From: Fodinicola acaciae | GTDB taxonomy: Bacteria > Actinomycetota > Actinomycetes > Mycobacteriales > HKI-0501 | Direction of reading: 5' to 3' | DNA length: 64,000 nt | Assembly (NCBI RefSeq): GCF_010993745.1 | Contig: NZ_WOTN01000002.1 | Location: forward strand, 1,860,001 to 1,924,000 | Shown here: in pieces, positions 1 through 7,653 of the stretch | Layout: each line of letters opens with the position of its first letter | Position numbering within the stretch: position 1 is the stretch's first letter | The notes under the pieces: generated by a model | What the model was told of the DNA's origin: nothing | What the model saw: only the letters and a program-made list of their open reading frames with translations | The model's database searches: none | Position numbers and translations under genes: made by a program

Positions 1-342
1 GACATCCACCAGCGACGACCGGTAGCCGGTCAGCTGCTCGTCGTCGGCGCCGGACAGGATCTGCAGGTAACCGGCGACCCGGCGCAGCCGGGTGATGCCG
101 TGGTCGACGCGATAGAGCCGTTCCAGGGTGGCCGCGTCGTCCTCGTGCAGTTCCAGGTGATCCATCTCCGGCCGCAGCTGCTCGACCAGGCTGAGCATCC
201 GCAACGCGAACTGGTGGCACACGATCGGCCAGGCCGACGGCTCCGGTCGCTCCAGCTGAGCCGGCTCGGGAGCCGGTTGCTGCTGGACCGACTGCGCCGC
301 CGGATCCAGCCGGCGCGCCAGCCGCTGCCGCCACCGGCTCAC
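1..342 (-). CDS. Histidine-kinase-like ATP-binding protein, 5' part only
   Basis: The gene runs off the left edge, so only about 114 N-terminal residues are seen. After a short proline/glutamine-rich start comes a helical segment with the motif VCHQFALRMLSLVEQL and then RLYRVDHGITRLRR. This is the pattern of the dimerisation region of actinobacterial sensor kinases of the CvnA/nitrate-sensor kind, where the usual His is replaced and LDHLATRMRR-type helices follow. The catalytic ATPase domain would lie outside the window. The start is GTG at 342; a second GTG at 345 is possible and an in-frame TGA lies just upstream (352-354). There is no good ribosome site directly before it, but a short upstream reading frame overlaps the start (separate entry). 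Family assignment rests on the helix pattern only. Confidence 0.55.
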   Translation of the reverse strand, partial: MSRWRQRLARRLDPAAQSVQQQPAPEPAQLERPEPSAWPIVCHQFALRMLSLVEQLRPEMDHLELHEDDAATLERLYRVDHGITRLRRVAGYLQILSGADDEQLTGYRSSLVDV

Positions 343-377
343 CACCGGCGCTCACCACTTGGCCAGCAGTCCCGCAC
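339..377 (-). CDS. Possible 12-codon leader peptide before the kinase-like gene
   Basis: A perfect AGGAGG (387-392, minus strand) lies 9 nt before a GTG at 377. This opens a 12-residue frame, MRDCWPSGERRW, ending in TGA. An ATG at 386 is in the same frame but lies too close to the AGGAGG. The TGA overlaps the GTG start of the kinase-like gene as GTGA, the usual layout for translational coupling. Either this is a real leader peptide, or a single-base change separated an original start from its gene. The sequence cannot decide between the two. Confidence 0.3.
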   Translation of the reverse strand: MRDCWPSGERRW

Positions 378-872
378 CTTGTCCATCCTCCTGGATCCGG
401 TTCCTCCCTGCACCGCGAGCGCCGGGTCTCACGCCGGTTTCCTCGGTCCGTCGCGAAAACTCGCGCGGCCGGAAAACTCAGGCTGGTCAAAGGTAGACCA
501 TTCCGGTGGTCGCCAATGTCCCGGGCCCGGCCGCGACGGACTCGCCAGCCGGCGATCACGCAGTTAACCATCCGCCGGCTGGCGGTCGCAATGCGCGTGC
601 TTCATATCCGGACGGTGTCGGCGCGGATCGCCTGCGTTGTCAGGCAAGTTGGCCACATGCAGCCAAAACAACGCCGAGTAAGCGGCGAAATCGTGGCTCG
701 GTGACCGGGAAGCCCGGCGGTGAACTGGCAATTCGGCGCTGGCGACGGTCATCGCAATTCCTCACGCACCGCAATGTCGGACGAGTTCCCGCGCCATTCA
801 CCTTGGCACAGTCAGGACAGTGACGCGGTCGACATTTTGGTCATGCGTACGGCAGATATTCCCTACGCCGAC
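346..872. other. Non-coding spacer, 527 bp
   Basis: Apart from the leader peptide at its left end, I see no convincing gene here. The short open frames lack ribosome sites and family features. The base composition is a little more AT-rich than the neighbours (for example around 485-500, 640-690 and 895). Promoters for the minus-strand kinase-like gene should lie here, but I cannot pick out a clear -35/-10 pair. It also forms the downstream region of selB; I see no strong hairpin-plus-T-run terminator. Confidence 0.5.
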
Positions 873-2642
873 CTACGAGTCGTCAAGATCAACTTGACGG
901 ACCCGCCGGCGATCGTCCAGAAGACGTTCGGTGCTGCCGTGCCGGTCCAGGAATTCCAGCAGTGGCATGGCCACTCGGCGGCTGGTCCCGAGTGCCTGTC
1001 GTGCCGCGCTCATGGTGAACGGCTGTGGCAGTTTCGCCAGCAACCGTACGGCCTCACGCGGCGCGTCCGGCAGCAGCACCACGCCGCCGGTCAGCCGGAG
1101 CAGCTGACCGGTGCGAGCCGCCGCCGCCAGCTGTGCCGGACCGAGACCCAGATCGGCCAGCCGCTGTCCGTCCGGTGCGTCGAAAGGACTGGTCAGCAGG
1201 TGGTCGCGGAGCTGCGCCACGGCCGCGGATATCGCTGCGGGTAAAGCATTTCCCGGGTTGGTCGGCGACGTGACCACACCGTGCCCGAGCCGCAGGCCGG
1301 CGCGGTCCACCAAGGCGGCGAGGATGTCGCGATCAGGCAACGCCAACCGGTGCCGGAGCGCATCCGCCGGCATGCCGGCGGACAGCGGGTTTTCGGTCTG
1401 CCAGGCCGACAACAGCCGCGGCATCCGGCCGGCCAGCTCGGCCAGCCGGTCGGGGTCGGCCTGCCAGCCGGCGATGTTCTCGCCAGCCGGCGGCAGGCCG
1501 GCGCGGCGCAGGTCGGCCGGTGTCACAAAGCCGCGGTCGCGGATCGCCAGCAGGCTGGCCGCTTCCGGACTTCGTGCGCTGGCAAGGTGATCGGCGCGCG
1601 CGGCCGCGGCACCACGACGGCGTAACGGCGGCGGCGCGAGTGCCACGACGGTCGCGCCGGCGGCGATCTGGTGCCGGCCGGGTTCGCGGAGCAGCACGCG
1701 ATCTCCATAGCGCAGCGGCAATCCTCGCGCGAGCGTCAGCCGCGCCGCGTGTTTTCCCAGCGTACGCACGCGGACCGGCACCGCGGCCGAGCCGATGTGC
1801 AGCATCAGCCGGGCCGGCAGTCCGTCGGTCGCCACGGCCACCTCGACGACTTCGTTGACCAGCCAGGCATCCGGACTGACCAGCGCGTCTCCGGCCGGCA
1901 CCTGGTGGCGCTCGACGCCGCGCAGGTTGACCGCGACGCGAGCCGTTGCGGCGACTTCGTCGCGAGCCCTGCCAAGTGCGTGCAGGCCGCGGATTTTGAC
2001 CGGCTGGCCGGTGGAGGCGATGACCAGCTCGTCGCCGGCGTGCAGCCGGCCGGCGGCGAGCGTGCCGGTCACCACCGTGCCGGCGCCGCGCAGGGTGAAG
2101 GATCGGTCGATCCAGAGGCGCACGTCGGCGTCGGCGTCGGCTGGCGGCAATGCCTTGACCAGCGCGGAAATCGCCGATCGCAGGTCGTCCAGGCCCGCGC
2201 CGGTGACCGCGCTGACCGCGACGGAGGAGACCTGGCGCAGGCTCGTACGCGCGATGATCTCGGTGGCCTGCCGGCGTGCCGGCTCCGGATCGGCCAGGTC
2301 GGCGCGGCTGACCACCAACAGTCCACTGTGGACACCGAGCGCGTCCAACGCGGCCAGGTGCTCGGCGGACTGCGGCATCCAGCCGGCGTCGGCGGCCACC
2401 ACGATCATCGCCGCCGGCACCGGTCCGACGCCGGCCAGCATCGTCGGCACGAACTTTTCGTGTCCCGGCACGTCGACGAAGGCGATCTCGGCGCCGTCCA
2501 GCTCGGTCCAGGCGAAACCCAGGCCGATGGTCAGTCCGCGCCGCCGTTCCTCGTCCCAGCGGTCCGGCTCCATCCCGGTGAGCGCGCGTACCAGCGTCGA
2601 CTTGCCGTGGTCGACGTGGCCGGCGGTCGCGATGACCTGCAT
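873..2642 (-). CDS. selB: SelB, selenocysteine-specific elongation factor
   Basis: This 589-residue protein is the GTPase that carries Sec-tRNA to UGA codons in selenoprotein mRNAs. G1 is GHVDHGKS at residues 8-15 and G3 is DVPGH at 57-61. The guanine-recognition motif reads SRAD at 112-115, in place of the NKxD of EF-Tu. Domains II and III follow (roughly 170-340). The C-terminal 240 residues have the low-identity winged-helix character that binds the SECIS hairpin. The chosen start is the ATG at 2642, because GHVDHGKS normally begins 5-10 residues from the N-terminus; the open frame extends further upstream but inside selA. That ATG shares one base with the selA stop (TGATG), so the two are probably translationally coupled. 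Length fits actinobacterial SelB. Confidence 0.95.
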   Translation of the reverse strand: MQVIATAGHVDHGKSTLVRALTGMEPDRWDEERRRGLTIGLGFAWTELDGAEIAFVDVPGHEKFVPTMLAGVGPVPAAMIVVAADAGWMPQSAEHLAALDALGVHSGLLVVSRADLADPEPARRQATEIIARTSLRQVSSVAVSAVTGAGLDDLRSAISALVKALPPADADADVRLWIDRSFTLRGAGTVVTGTLAAGRLHAGDELVIASTGQPVKIRGLHALGRARDEVAATARVAVNLRGVERHQVPAGDALVSPDAWLVNEVVEVAVATDGLPARLMLHIGSAAVPVRVRTLGKHAARLTLARGLPLRYGDRVLLREPGRHQIAAGATVVALAPPPLRRRGAAAARADHLASARSPEAASLLAIRDRGFVTPADLRRAGLPPAGENIAGWQADPDRLAELAGRMPRLLSAWQTENPLSAGMPADALRHRLALPDRDILAALVDRAGLRLGHGVVTSPTNPGNALPAAISAAVAQLRDHLLTSPFDAPDGQRLADLGLGPAQLAAAARTGQLLRLTGGVVLLPDAPREAVRLLAKLPQPFTMSAARQALGTSRRVAMPLLEFLDRHGSTERLLDDRRRVRQVDLDDS

Positions 2643-3934
2643 CAGCCGGCTTCTCTGACCGCGCGCACCAGGTCGGCGTCTTGTTCTGGATCCACCGCGA
2701 AAAGATCGAGCAGGCACTGGTTACGCTCGGTGCGGCCAACGATCGGACGGCTGGTTTTCCGTAGTTTCGCGGCGTATTCCGGCGGCAGGCTGACCGCCGC
2801 ACTCGGCAGCCGTACGCCGGGCGCGCCGCCGCCGCCGACCGCCGCCTCGGACTCCACGGATGTCGCGGCTATGCCGGCGTTTCGCAGCTCGGCGGCGATC
2901 TTTTCGGCTCTGGCCAACAAATCCCGCGTGGGGGTGGCGAGCATCGCACGTACTGGCGGCAACGGACCGCGCAATGTCGCCTCCAGTGCCGCCAAGGTGA
3001 GCTTGTCGACGCGCAGCGCCCGGGCCGCCGGGTGGCGGCGAAGCCGTTCGACGAGCTCGGTTTTTCCCAGCATCAGGCCGGCTTGCGGCCCGCCGAGCAG
3101 CTTGTCGCCGCTGGCGGTGACCAGTGTCGCGCCTTCGGCGAGGCTGGTGGTGGCGTCCGGCTCGTCGGGCAGGAGCGGATGCGGCTTGAGCAGGCCGGAC
3201 CCGATGTCGGCGACCACCGGCACGCCGAGACCGGCCAGCTCGCGTACGCCGACTTCTCTGGTGAATCCGCTGACGATGAAGTTGGACGGATGCACTTTCA
3301 GGATGAACGCGGTGTTCTCGCCGATGACGTCGGCGTAATCGGCCAGCCGCGTGCGGTTGGTGGCGCCGACCTCGCGCAACACCGCGCCGGTCGAGGCCAG
3401 CAACTCCGGGATGCGGAACCCGTCGCCGATCTCCACCAGCTCGCCACGGCTGATCACGATTTCCCTGCCGTCACCGGCCAAAGCGAGTGCGACCAGCAGC
3501 AGCGCCGCCGCATTGTTGTTGACGACGTGCGCCGCTTCGGCGGTTGGCACGGCGTCGGCGAGTGCTTCGACGGCGCTGCGTCCACGTCGTGCGCGTTGTC
3601 CCGCGCCGAGATCGAACTCGACGTCGGTGACACCGGCGGCTCCGACGATCGCCTCGATGGCGGCCGACGACAGCGGCGCGCGGCCGAGGTTGGTGTGGAC
3701 GAGAATGCCGGTCGCGTTGACGACCGGCCGCAGGCTGGTGGCGCGCTCCGGCAGTGACCGTACGACGGTGTCCACAATGGACTCCGGTGCGATCGTGCCG
3801 TCTCTGGCTGCCTGTTGTGCCGCGGCGACCGCCGTTTTCACCAGCTGGTAACCGATCCGCTCGGCCGCCGCGACCAGCCGCGGGTCGGCGAGCAGCATGT
3901 CGGTGCGCGGGATCTGCCGCCTCGCGTCGGTCAT
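2642..3934 (-). CDS. selA: SelA, L-seryl-tRNA(Sec) selenium transferase
   Basis: This 430-residue cytosolic PLP enzyme converts seryl-tRNA(Sec) to selenocysteyl-tRNA(Sec) with selenophosphate from SelD. The N-terminal MTDARRQIPRTD is typical of the family and supports the start at 3934. The PLP-binding lysine is K278 in SGDKLLGGPQAG (275-286), and the fold-type I core includes NATGILVHTNLGRAPLS (73-89). The start codon lies only three bases after the encoded CCA of tRNA-Sec. No Shine-Dalgarno can exist unless it is part of the tRNA, whose 3' strand reads CCACCTCC (anti-SD-like). Cleavage of the tRNA 3' end would leave an almost leaderless mRNA. The gene is followed by selB with a one-base overlap. 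Confidence 0.95.
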   Translation of the reverse strand: MTDARRQIPRTDMLLADPRLVAAAERIGYQLVKTAVAAAQQAARDGTIAPESIVDTVVRSLPERATSLRPVVNATGILVHTNLGRAPLSSAAIEAIVGAAGVTDVEFDLGAGQRARRGRSAVEALADAVPTAEAAHVVNNNAAALLLVALALAGDGREIVISRGELVEIGDGFRIPELLASTGAVLREVGATNRTRLADYADVIGENTAFILKVHPSNFIVSGFTREVGVRELAGLGVPVVADIGSGLLKPHPLLPDEPDATTSLAEGATLVTASGDKLLGGPQAGLMLGKTELVERLRRHPAARALRVDKLTLAALEATLRGPLPPVRAMLATPTRDLLARAEKIAAELRNAGIAATSVESEAAVGGGGAPGVRLPSAAVSLPPEYAAKLRKTSRPIVGRTERNQCLLDLFAVDPEQDADLVRAVREAG

Positions 3935-3937
3935 CGG

Positions 3938-4032
3938 TGGCGGAGGTGGACGGGAATCGAACCCGCCAGCGACAGCTCCTGCCGCTCAACGGTTTTGAAG
4001 ACCGCGCCGGCCACCAGGCCGGAGACACCTCC
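3938..4032 (-). tRNA. selC: tRNA-Sec (anticodon TCA)
   Basis: The minus strand folds as a 95-nt tRNA with the selenocysteine hallmarks. It has an acceptor stem GGAGGTG pairing with CACCTCC, discriminator G and an encoded CCA. The anticodon loop is CTTCAAA, with TCA that reads UGA. A long variable arm, AGCGGCAG-GAG-CTGTCGCT, has eight pairs including one G-U. The T arm is CGGGTTCGATTCCCG. The D arm contains GGCCTGGTGGCC, giving the extended stem of tRNA-Sec. It lies directly upstream of selA, apparently in the same transcript. Confidence 0.96.
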
Positions 4033-4112
4033 CTGGACCATCCGCTCATCATGGCATGCCAGAGCCGGCCAAAGGACCTGCGGCGCGGCCGGCGTGCCGG
4101 CAGGATGGACCC

Positions 4113-5126
4113 ATGACGGCCTCTCCAGCGGTGCACCGGTTGACGCAGTACGCGCACGGCGGCGGCTGTGCCTGCAAAATCCCGCCCGGTGAGCTGGAGG
4201 CGGTGGTCGCCGGCCTCACCGGCTCGATGGCCGACCCTGGCCGCACTGTCGGCGACCTGCTGGTGGGGCTTGAGGACGGCGACGACGCGGCGGTCGTACG
4301 CCTGCGGGACGATCTTGCGGTCATCGCGACCACCGACTTCTTCACGCCGGTCGTCGACGACGCGTACGACTGGGGCCGGATCGCCGCCGCGAACGCGCTC
4401 TCCGACGTCTACGCGATGGGCGGCCGGCCGGTCGTCGCCGTCAACCTGCTGGCCTGGCCGCGCGAGGTGCTGCCGTTCGAACTGGCCGCCGAGACACTGC
4501 GCGGCGGTCTCGACGTGGCCAGCCAGGCCGGCTGTCACGTCGCCGGCGGCCACAGCGTCGATGATCCGGAGCCAAAATACGGTATGGCGGTGACCGGCAT
4601 CGGTGACCCCGATCACCTGATCCGCAACGACGCCGGCCGCCCCGGCGTGCCACTGTCGCTGACGAAACCGCTCGGCATCGGCGTACTCAACAGCCGCCAC
4701 AAGGCAACCGGCGAGCGCTTTCCACACGCCATCGAGGCGATGACCACCCTCAACGAAAAAGCCGCCCAAGCCGCCGTGGCCGCCGGCATCACCGCCGGCA
4801 CCGACGTCACCGGTTTCGGCCTGCTCGGCCACCTTTACAAGCTCGCACGCGCCTCCGGCGTCACCGCCATCATCGACTCCGCGTCCATACCCTATTTGTC
4901 GGGCGCCCGCGAGGCCCTTGCCGACGGTTTCGTCAGCGGCGGCACCCGCCGAAACCTCGACTGGGTCCGCCCGCACGTCGATCTGTCCACAGTGGACGAA
5001 TCGGAGGCGCTGTTGCTGGCTGATGCTCAGACGTCTGGGGGGTTGCTGTTGGCGGGGGAGGTGCCCGGTGCGCCGGTGATCGGGGAACTGGTTGAGAGGC
5101 AGGAGTTTGTCGTGGTCGTACGGTAG
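4113..5126 (+). CDS. selD: SelD, selenide water dikinase (selenophosphate synthetase)
   Basis: This 337-residue enzyme makes selenophosphate from selenide and ATP, supplying SelA. The N-terminal catalytic loop is GGGCACKIPP with C19, C21 and K22, matching the Cys form of the E. coli enzyme rather than a Sec-containing one. The glycine-rich ATP-binding segments TDVTGFGLLGH and the C-terminal AQTSGGLLLA are present. The ATG at 4113 is chosen because it places the Cys motif at the usual distance; the open frame upstream is only extra. The gene is divergent from the tRNA-Sec/selA/selB unit with 80 bp between. The last 100 bases turn noticeably G/T-rich, unlike the GC-rich body of the gene. Confidence 0.95.
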   Translation: MTASPAVHRLTQYAHGGGCACKIPPGELEAVVAGLTGSMADPGRTVGDLLVGLEDGDDAAVVRLRDDLAVIATTDFFTPVVDDAYDWGRIAAANALSDVYAMGGRPVVAVNLLAWPREVLPFELAAETLRGGLDVASQAGCHVAGGHSVDDPEPKYGMAVTGIGDPDHLIRNDAGRPGVPLSLTKPLGIGVLNSRHKATGERFPHAIEAMTTLNEKAAQAAVAAGITAGTDVTGFGLLGHLYKLARASGVTAIIDSASIPYLSGAREALADGFVSGGTRRNLDWVRPHVDLSTVDESEALLLADAQTSGGLLLAGEVPGAPVIGELVERQEFVVVVR

Positions 5127-5348
5127 GTGGGGTTGCTTGAGCAGATAGTGGTTGCGGTTGAGTTTGGTTGCGTTTCCATGATTGTTGCGTTTGGGAGGTT
5201 GTTTCGTCTTCTTTGATTGTTGCGTTTTGGGGTGGTGGCGCCTTCGCGGCGGGCGCTCCTGCGCGGAGGGCGACCTCAAGGGGAGGGGCGCGCGGGGTTT
5301 GGCTGTTGGTCCGGTTGAGTGCGGCGGGTGCGGTTGTGTTTGTGGTGT

Positions 5349-5509
5349 GGTCCGGTTTGTCCGTTCTCCCCCGTCGGCGTCCGGAGGATGAGCACATTCT
5401 GGCCGGGCCTGCCGAGCTTGGGTGGGTGGTTGCGTCGCGTACGCGGCAGGCCCGGCCAGAATGTGCTCAAGCAGAGCTCGCCGACGGGGGAGAACGGACA
5501 AACCGGACC
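5349..5509. repeat. Large imperfect palindrome with 65-nt arms
   Basis: The left arm (5349-5413) and right arm (5445-5509) are inverted copies. Starting from the outside, the first 31 bases match exactly. Then nine bases on each side do not pair, then 25 more bases match exactly, enclosing a 31-base loop (5414-5444). The symmetrical nine-base internal loop shows the two arms have the same length, so this is one structure and not two chance repeats. As RNA or single-stranded DNA it would form a very stable cruciform-like hairpin. It could be a termination structure for the convergent genes or a mobile repeat unit; I see no protein function. Confidence 0.85.
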
Positions 5510-5595
5510 AGGAGTGTGGCTGGGGCGCCGGAGCTGCGGTGGCGTCTCGGTGGGTGGCGTGAGGGTCCAGTATGTGGGATGCGAAGGCGTGTGGA

Positions 5596-5794
5596 GCGCT
5601 AAATGTCCGGCTTGTGAGGGTCGTGGATGGCATGAGTGTCGAGTTACTTGCGTTGGACGCAAGGAACAAGGCTTTCACGTCGCTGTGATCCCTGGAGGCT
5701 GTGACGGGTGTGACTACTGAGGCTGATAATGCTGTTGTGACTACGAGAGCTGCAACAAATGTCCGTTTTGATGTCTTGTTAAACAAGTGTTACG
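5596..5794. repeat. Dispersed intergenic repeat, copy A
   Basis: This segment is related to 48762-48865. Shared blocks are CGCTAAATGTC with GCTTG/CCTTG after it (5597-5614), AATGCTGTTGTGACT (5728-5742), ACAAATGT with CG (5755-5765) and TCTTGTTAAACAAGT followed by TTACG (5775-5794). Copy A has roughly 90 extra bases between the first and second block. TTGTTAAACAA is nearly palindromic. The copies are non-coding in all plausible frames and lie between genes, so they look like an old small repeat element. Confidence 0.6.
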
Positions 5795-5879
5795 CCACGC
5801 AACCACCTCGTCAACGCAACAACCAGAAAATCCGACGACCTCACCGCCGCACCATCAAAAACGCACCCCCAAGACCGGC

Positions 5880-7403
5880 CTACATAACCGTCCCAAGATG
5901 CCAGGGAACGAATTCCTCGTCCCCATAATCAAGAGCTTCACTCTTGGTCGCCTCACCCGACGCGACCCTCAACACTCGCTCAAATATCTCCCGGCCAACC
6001 GCCTCCACAGTCTGACCACCGTCGACAATCCCACCACAGTTGATGTCCATGTCCTCGCTCATGTGCTCATAAAGCGGCGTGTTGGTGGCGAGTTTGAGGC
6101 TGGGGACGGGTTTGCAGCCGAAGGCGGAGCCGCGGCCGGTGGTGAAGCAGACGATGTTGGCGCCGCCGGCGACGATGCCGGTGACCGAGACCGGATCGTA
6201 GCCGGGGGTGTCCATGAAGACGAACCCCTTGCTGGTCACCGATTCCGCGTATTCGACAACCTCGCGCAGTGTCGTGGTGCCGCCTTTGGCGACTGCGCCG
6301 AGAGATTTCTCCAGGATGGTGGTCAGGCCGCCGGCTTTGTTGCCAGGAGACGGATTGTTGTCCATCGACCCGCCGTTCTTGGCGGTGTAGTCCTTCCACC
6401 AGTCGATACGCCGCAGCAGTTTCTCACCGACCTCGCGGTTGGCGGCGCGGCGTACGAGCAGGTGTTCGGTGCCGTAGATTTCCGGGGTTTCGCCGACGAT
6501 TCCGGTGCCGCCGTGGCGTACGAGCAGGTCGACGGCGGCGCCGAGTGCGGGGTTGGCGGTGAGGCCGGAGTACGAGTCCGAGCCGCCGCAGTTGGTGCCG
6601 AGGATCAGCTCACTGGCCGGCGTCGTCTCACGGCGCGCGCGGTTGGCGTCCGGCAGCATGTCGGTCAGCCGCGCCACGCCTTCGCGTACGGTTTTCGCGG
6701 TGCCGCCAAGCTCCTGGATGGTGGCCGAGACGACCGGCAGGTCCGGCCGCAGCACCGCCTCACCGGTCAGCTTGACGATCTGGTTGTCCTCACATCCCAG
6801 CCCCAGCACCAGAAAACCGGCGAAGTTGGGGTGGCTGAGATAGCCGCGCATGACCCGGCGGAGCACGCCGATGCCCTCGCCGTCAGGTGCCATCCCGCAG
6901 CCGGTGCCGTGGGTCAGCGCGACGACGCCGTCCACGTGCGGAAAGTCGTCGAGTACGCCGGAAAACTGCATCTGCCGCGCGATGTGTTTGGCCGCTGTGG
7001 CCGAACAGTTCACGCTGGTGAGCACGCCCAGATAGTTGCGCGTGCCGACCCGGCCGTCGGACCGGCGATAGCCCTGGAAAGTGGCCTGCCGCTCGACCGG
7101 CAGGATCTCCTCTTCGCGCGCGTCCACGGAAAACTCGTACGCCCGGTCGAACTCGCGATATTCCAGATTGTGCAGGTGTACGTGCTCACCGGCGGCGATG
7201 TTCCGGCCAGCGAAACCGATCACCTGGCCATAGCGGTGTACGGCCGCGCCGGCCGGCACCGGCCGGACCGCGACTTTGTGGCCGCGCGGCACGTCCTGGC
7301 GCGTGGTGACCGTACGGCTGCCGCTGCTGGCCTCGCGACCGGCCGGCAGGTCGGTGTTGGCGATGGCGACGTCGTCGGTGTCCCGCAACTGGATGAGTTC
7401 CAC
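5880..7403 (-). CDS. UxaA-family dehydratase (altronate/galactarate type)
   Basis: This 507-residue protein has an N-terminal SAF domain (about 1-85), then the UxaA core with NCSATAAKHIA, LTHGTGCGMAP, GTNCGGSDSYSG and GRGSAFGCKP. Enzymes of this family dehydrate altronate or galactarate to 2-keto-3-deoxy acids in the cytosol, using Fe2+. The exact sugar acid is not determined here. An upstream TTG (7439) is open, but its TTGACA context is better read as a -35 box. A -10-like TACGTT follows at an 18-nt spacing, and a GTG begins six bases after it, so I place the start at GTG 7403 on a leaderless mRNA. Other sugar-acid genes lie at 27.7-31 kb but not next to it. The 3' end is G/T-rich on the coding strand. 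Confidence 0.8.
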   Translation of the reverse strand: MELIQLRDTDDVAIANTDLPAGREASSGSRTVTTRQDVPRGHKVAVRPVPAGAAVHRYGQVIGFAGRNIAAGEHVHLHNLEYREFDRAYEFSVDAREEEILPVERQATFQGYRRSDGRVGTRNYLGVLTSVNCSATAAKHIARQMQFSGVLDDFPHVDGVVALTHGTGCGMAPDGEGIGVLRRVMRGYLSHPNFAGFLVLGLGCEDNQIVKLTGEAVLRPDLPVVSATIQELGGTAKTVREGVARLTDMLPDANRARRETTPASELILGTNCGGSDSYSGLTANPALGAAVDLLVRHGGTGIVGETPEIYGTEHLLVRRAANREVGEKLLRRIDWWKDYTAKNGGSMDNNPSPGNKAGGLTTILEKSLGAVAKGGTTTLREVVEYAESVTSKGFVFMDTPGYDPVSVTGIVAGGANIVCFTTGRGSAFGCKPVPSLKLATNTPLYEHMSEDMDINCGGIVDGGQTVEAVGREIFERVLRVASGEATKSEALDYGDEEFVPWHLGTVM

Positions 7404-7439
7404 GACCTCAACGTATGGACGCCGTTTTAGCGCTGTCAA
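7404..7439 (-). promoter_or_regulatory. Promoter with leaderless GTG start for the UxaA-family gene
   Basis: On the minus strand TTGACA (7434-7439), an 18-nt spacer, TACGTT (7410-7415), then six bases and the GTG start codon at 7403. The expected transcription start falls on or next to the GTG, which fits leaderless initiation, a common mode in actinobacteria. Confidence 0.6.
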
Positions 7440-7653
7440 AGCGATCGCTGACCGGATGCGGACCGGCTACGCCCGGTTGCTAGTGTCCAGGGTCGTCGGC
7501 GATATGTCGCCCGATCGTTCCCCGCTGGAGCATTTACTAGGTTTTGCCTTGTATGCCGGGAAATTTCGCTACCTAAAGTTTGCCTTGGGTATGGCCGACA
7601 TCACCCTCCTTCGCGTACATTCCTGCACGGGAGTTTCGGGAGAGGGAGGGAAT

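Larger units (their letters stand above)
5127..5879. other. Repeat-rich convergent spacer, 753 bp
   Basis: The spacer separates selD from a convergent dehydratase gene. Open frames here have no ribosome sites or family features, so I call none. The left part (to about 5590) is strongly G/T-rich on the plus strand, and the right part (from about 5795) is C/A-rich. It contains a short direct repeat around GATTGTTGCGTTT (about 5179 and 5216), a very large imperfect palindrome (5349-5509) and a copy of a dispersed repeat (5596-5794). The last two have their own entries. Confidence 0.6.

Noticed and set aside
339-386. Selenocysteine-containing short peptide (TGA read-through) before the kinase-like gene
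   Set aside because: The TGA overlaps the GTG start and the downstream frame has no matching continuation or SECIS-like hairpin.
2322-2332. TCCACTGTGGA as a LexA or other known operator
   Set aside because: It lies inside coding sequence and does not match the actinobacterial SOS box GAAC-N4-GTTC or any operator I can name.
3471-5786. A 771-codon open frame on the minus strand across selA, tRNA-Sec and selD
   Set aside because: It is antisense or out of frame to clear genes, contains the tRNA, and its translation is low-complexity; high GC keeps such frames open.
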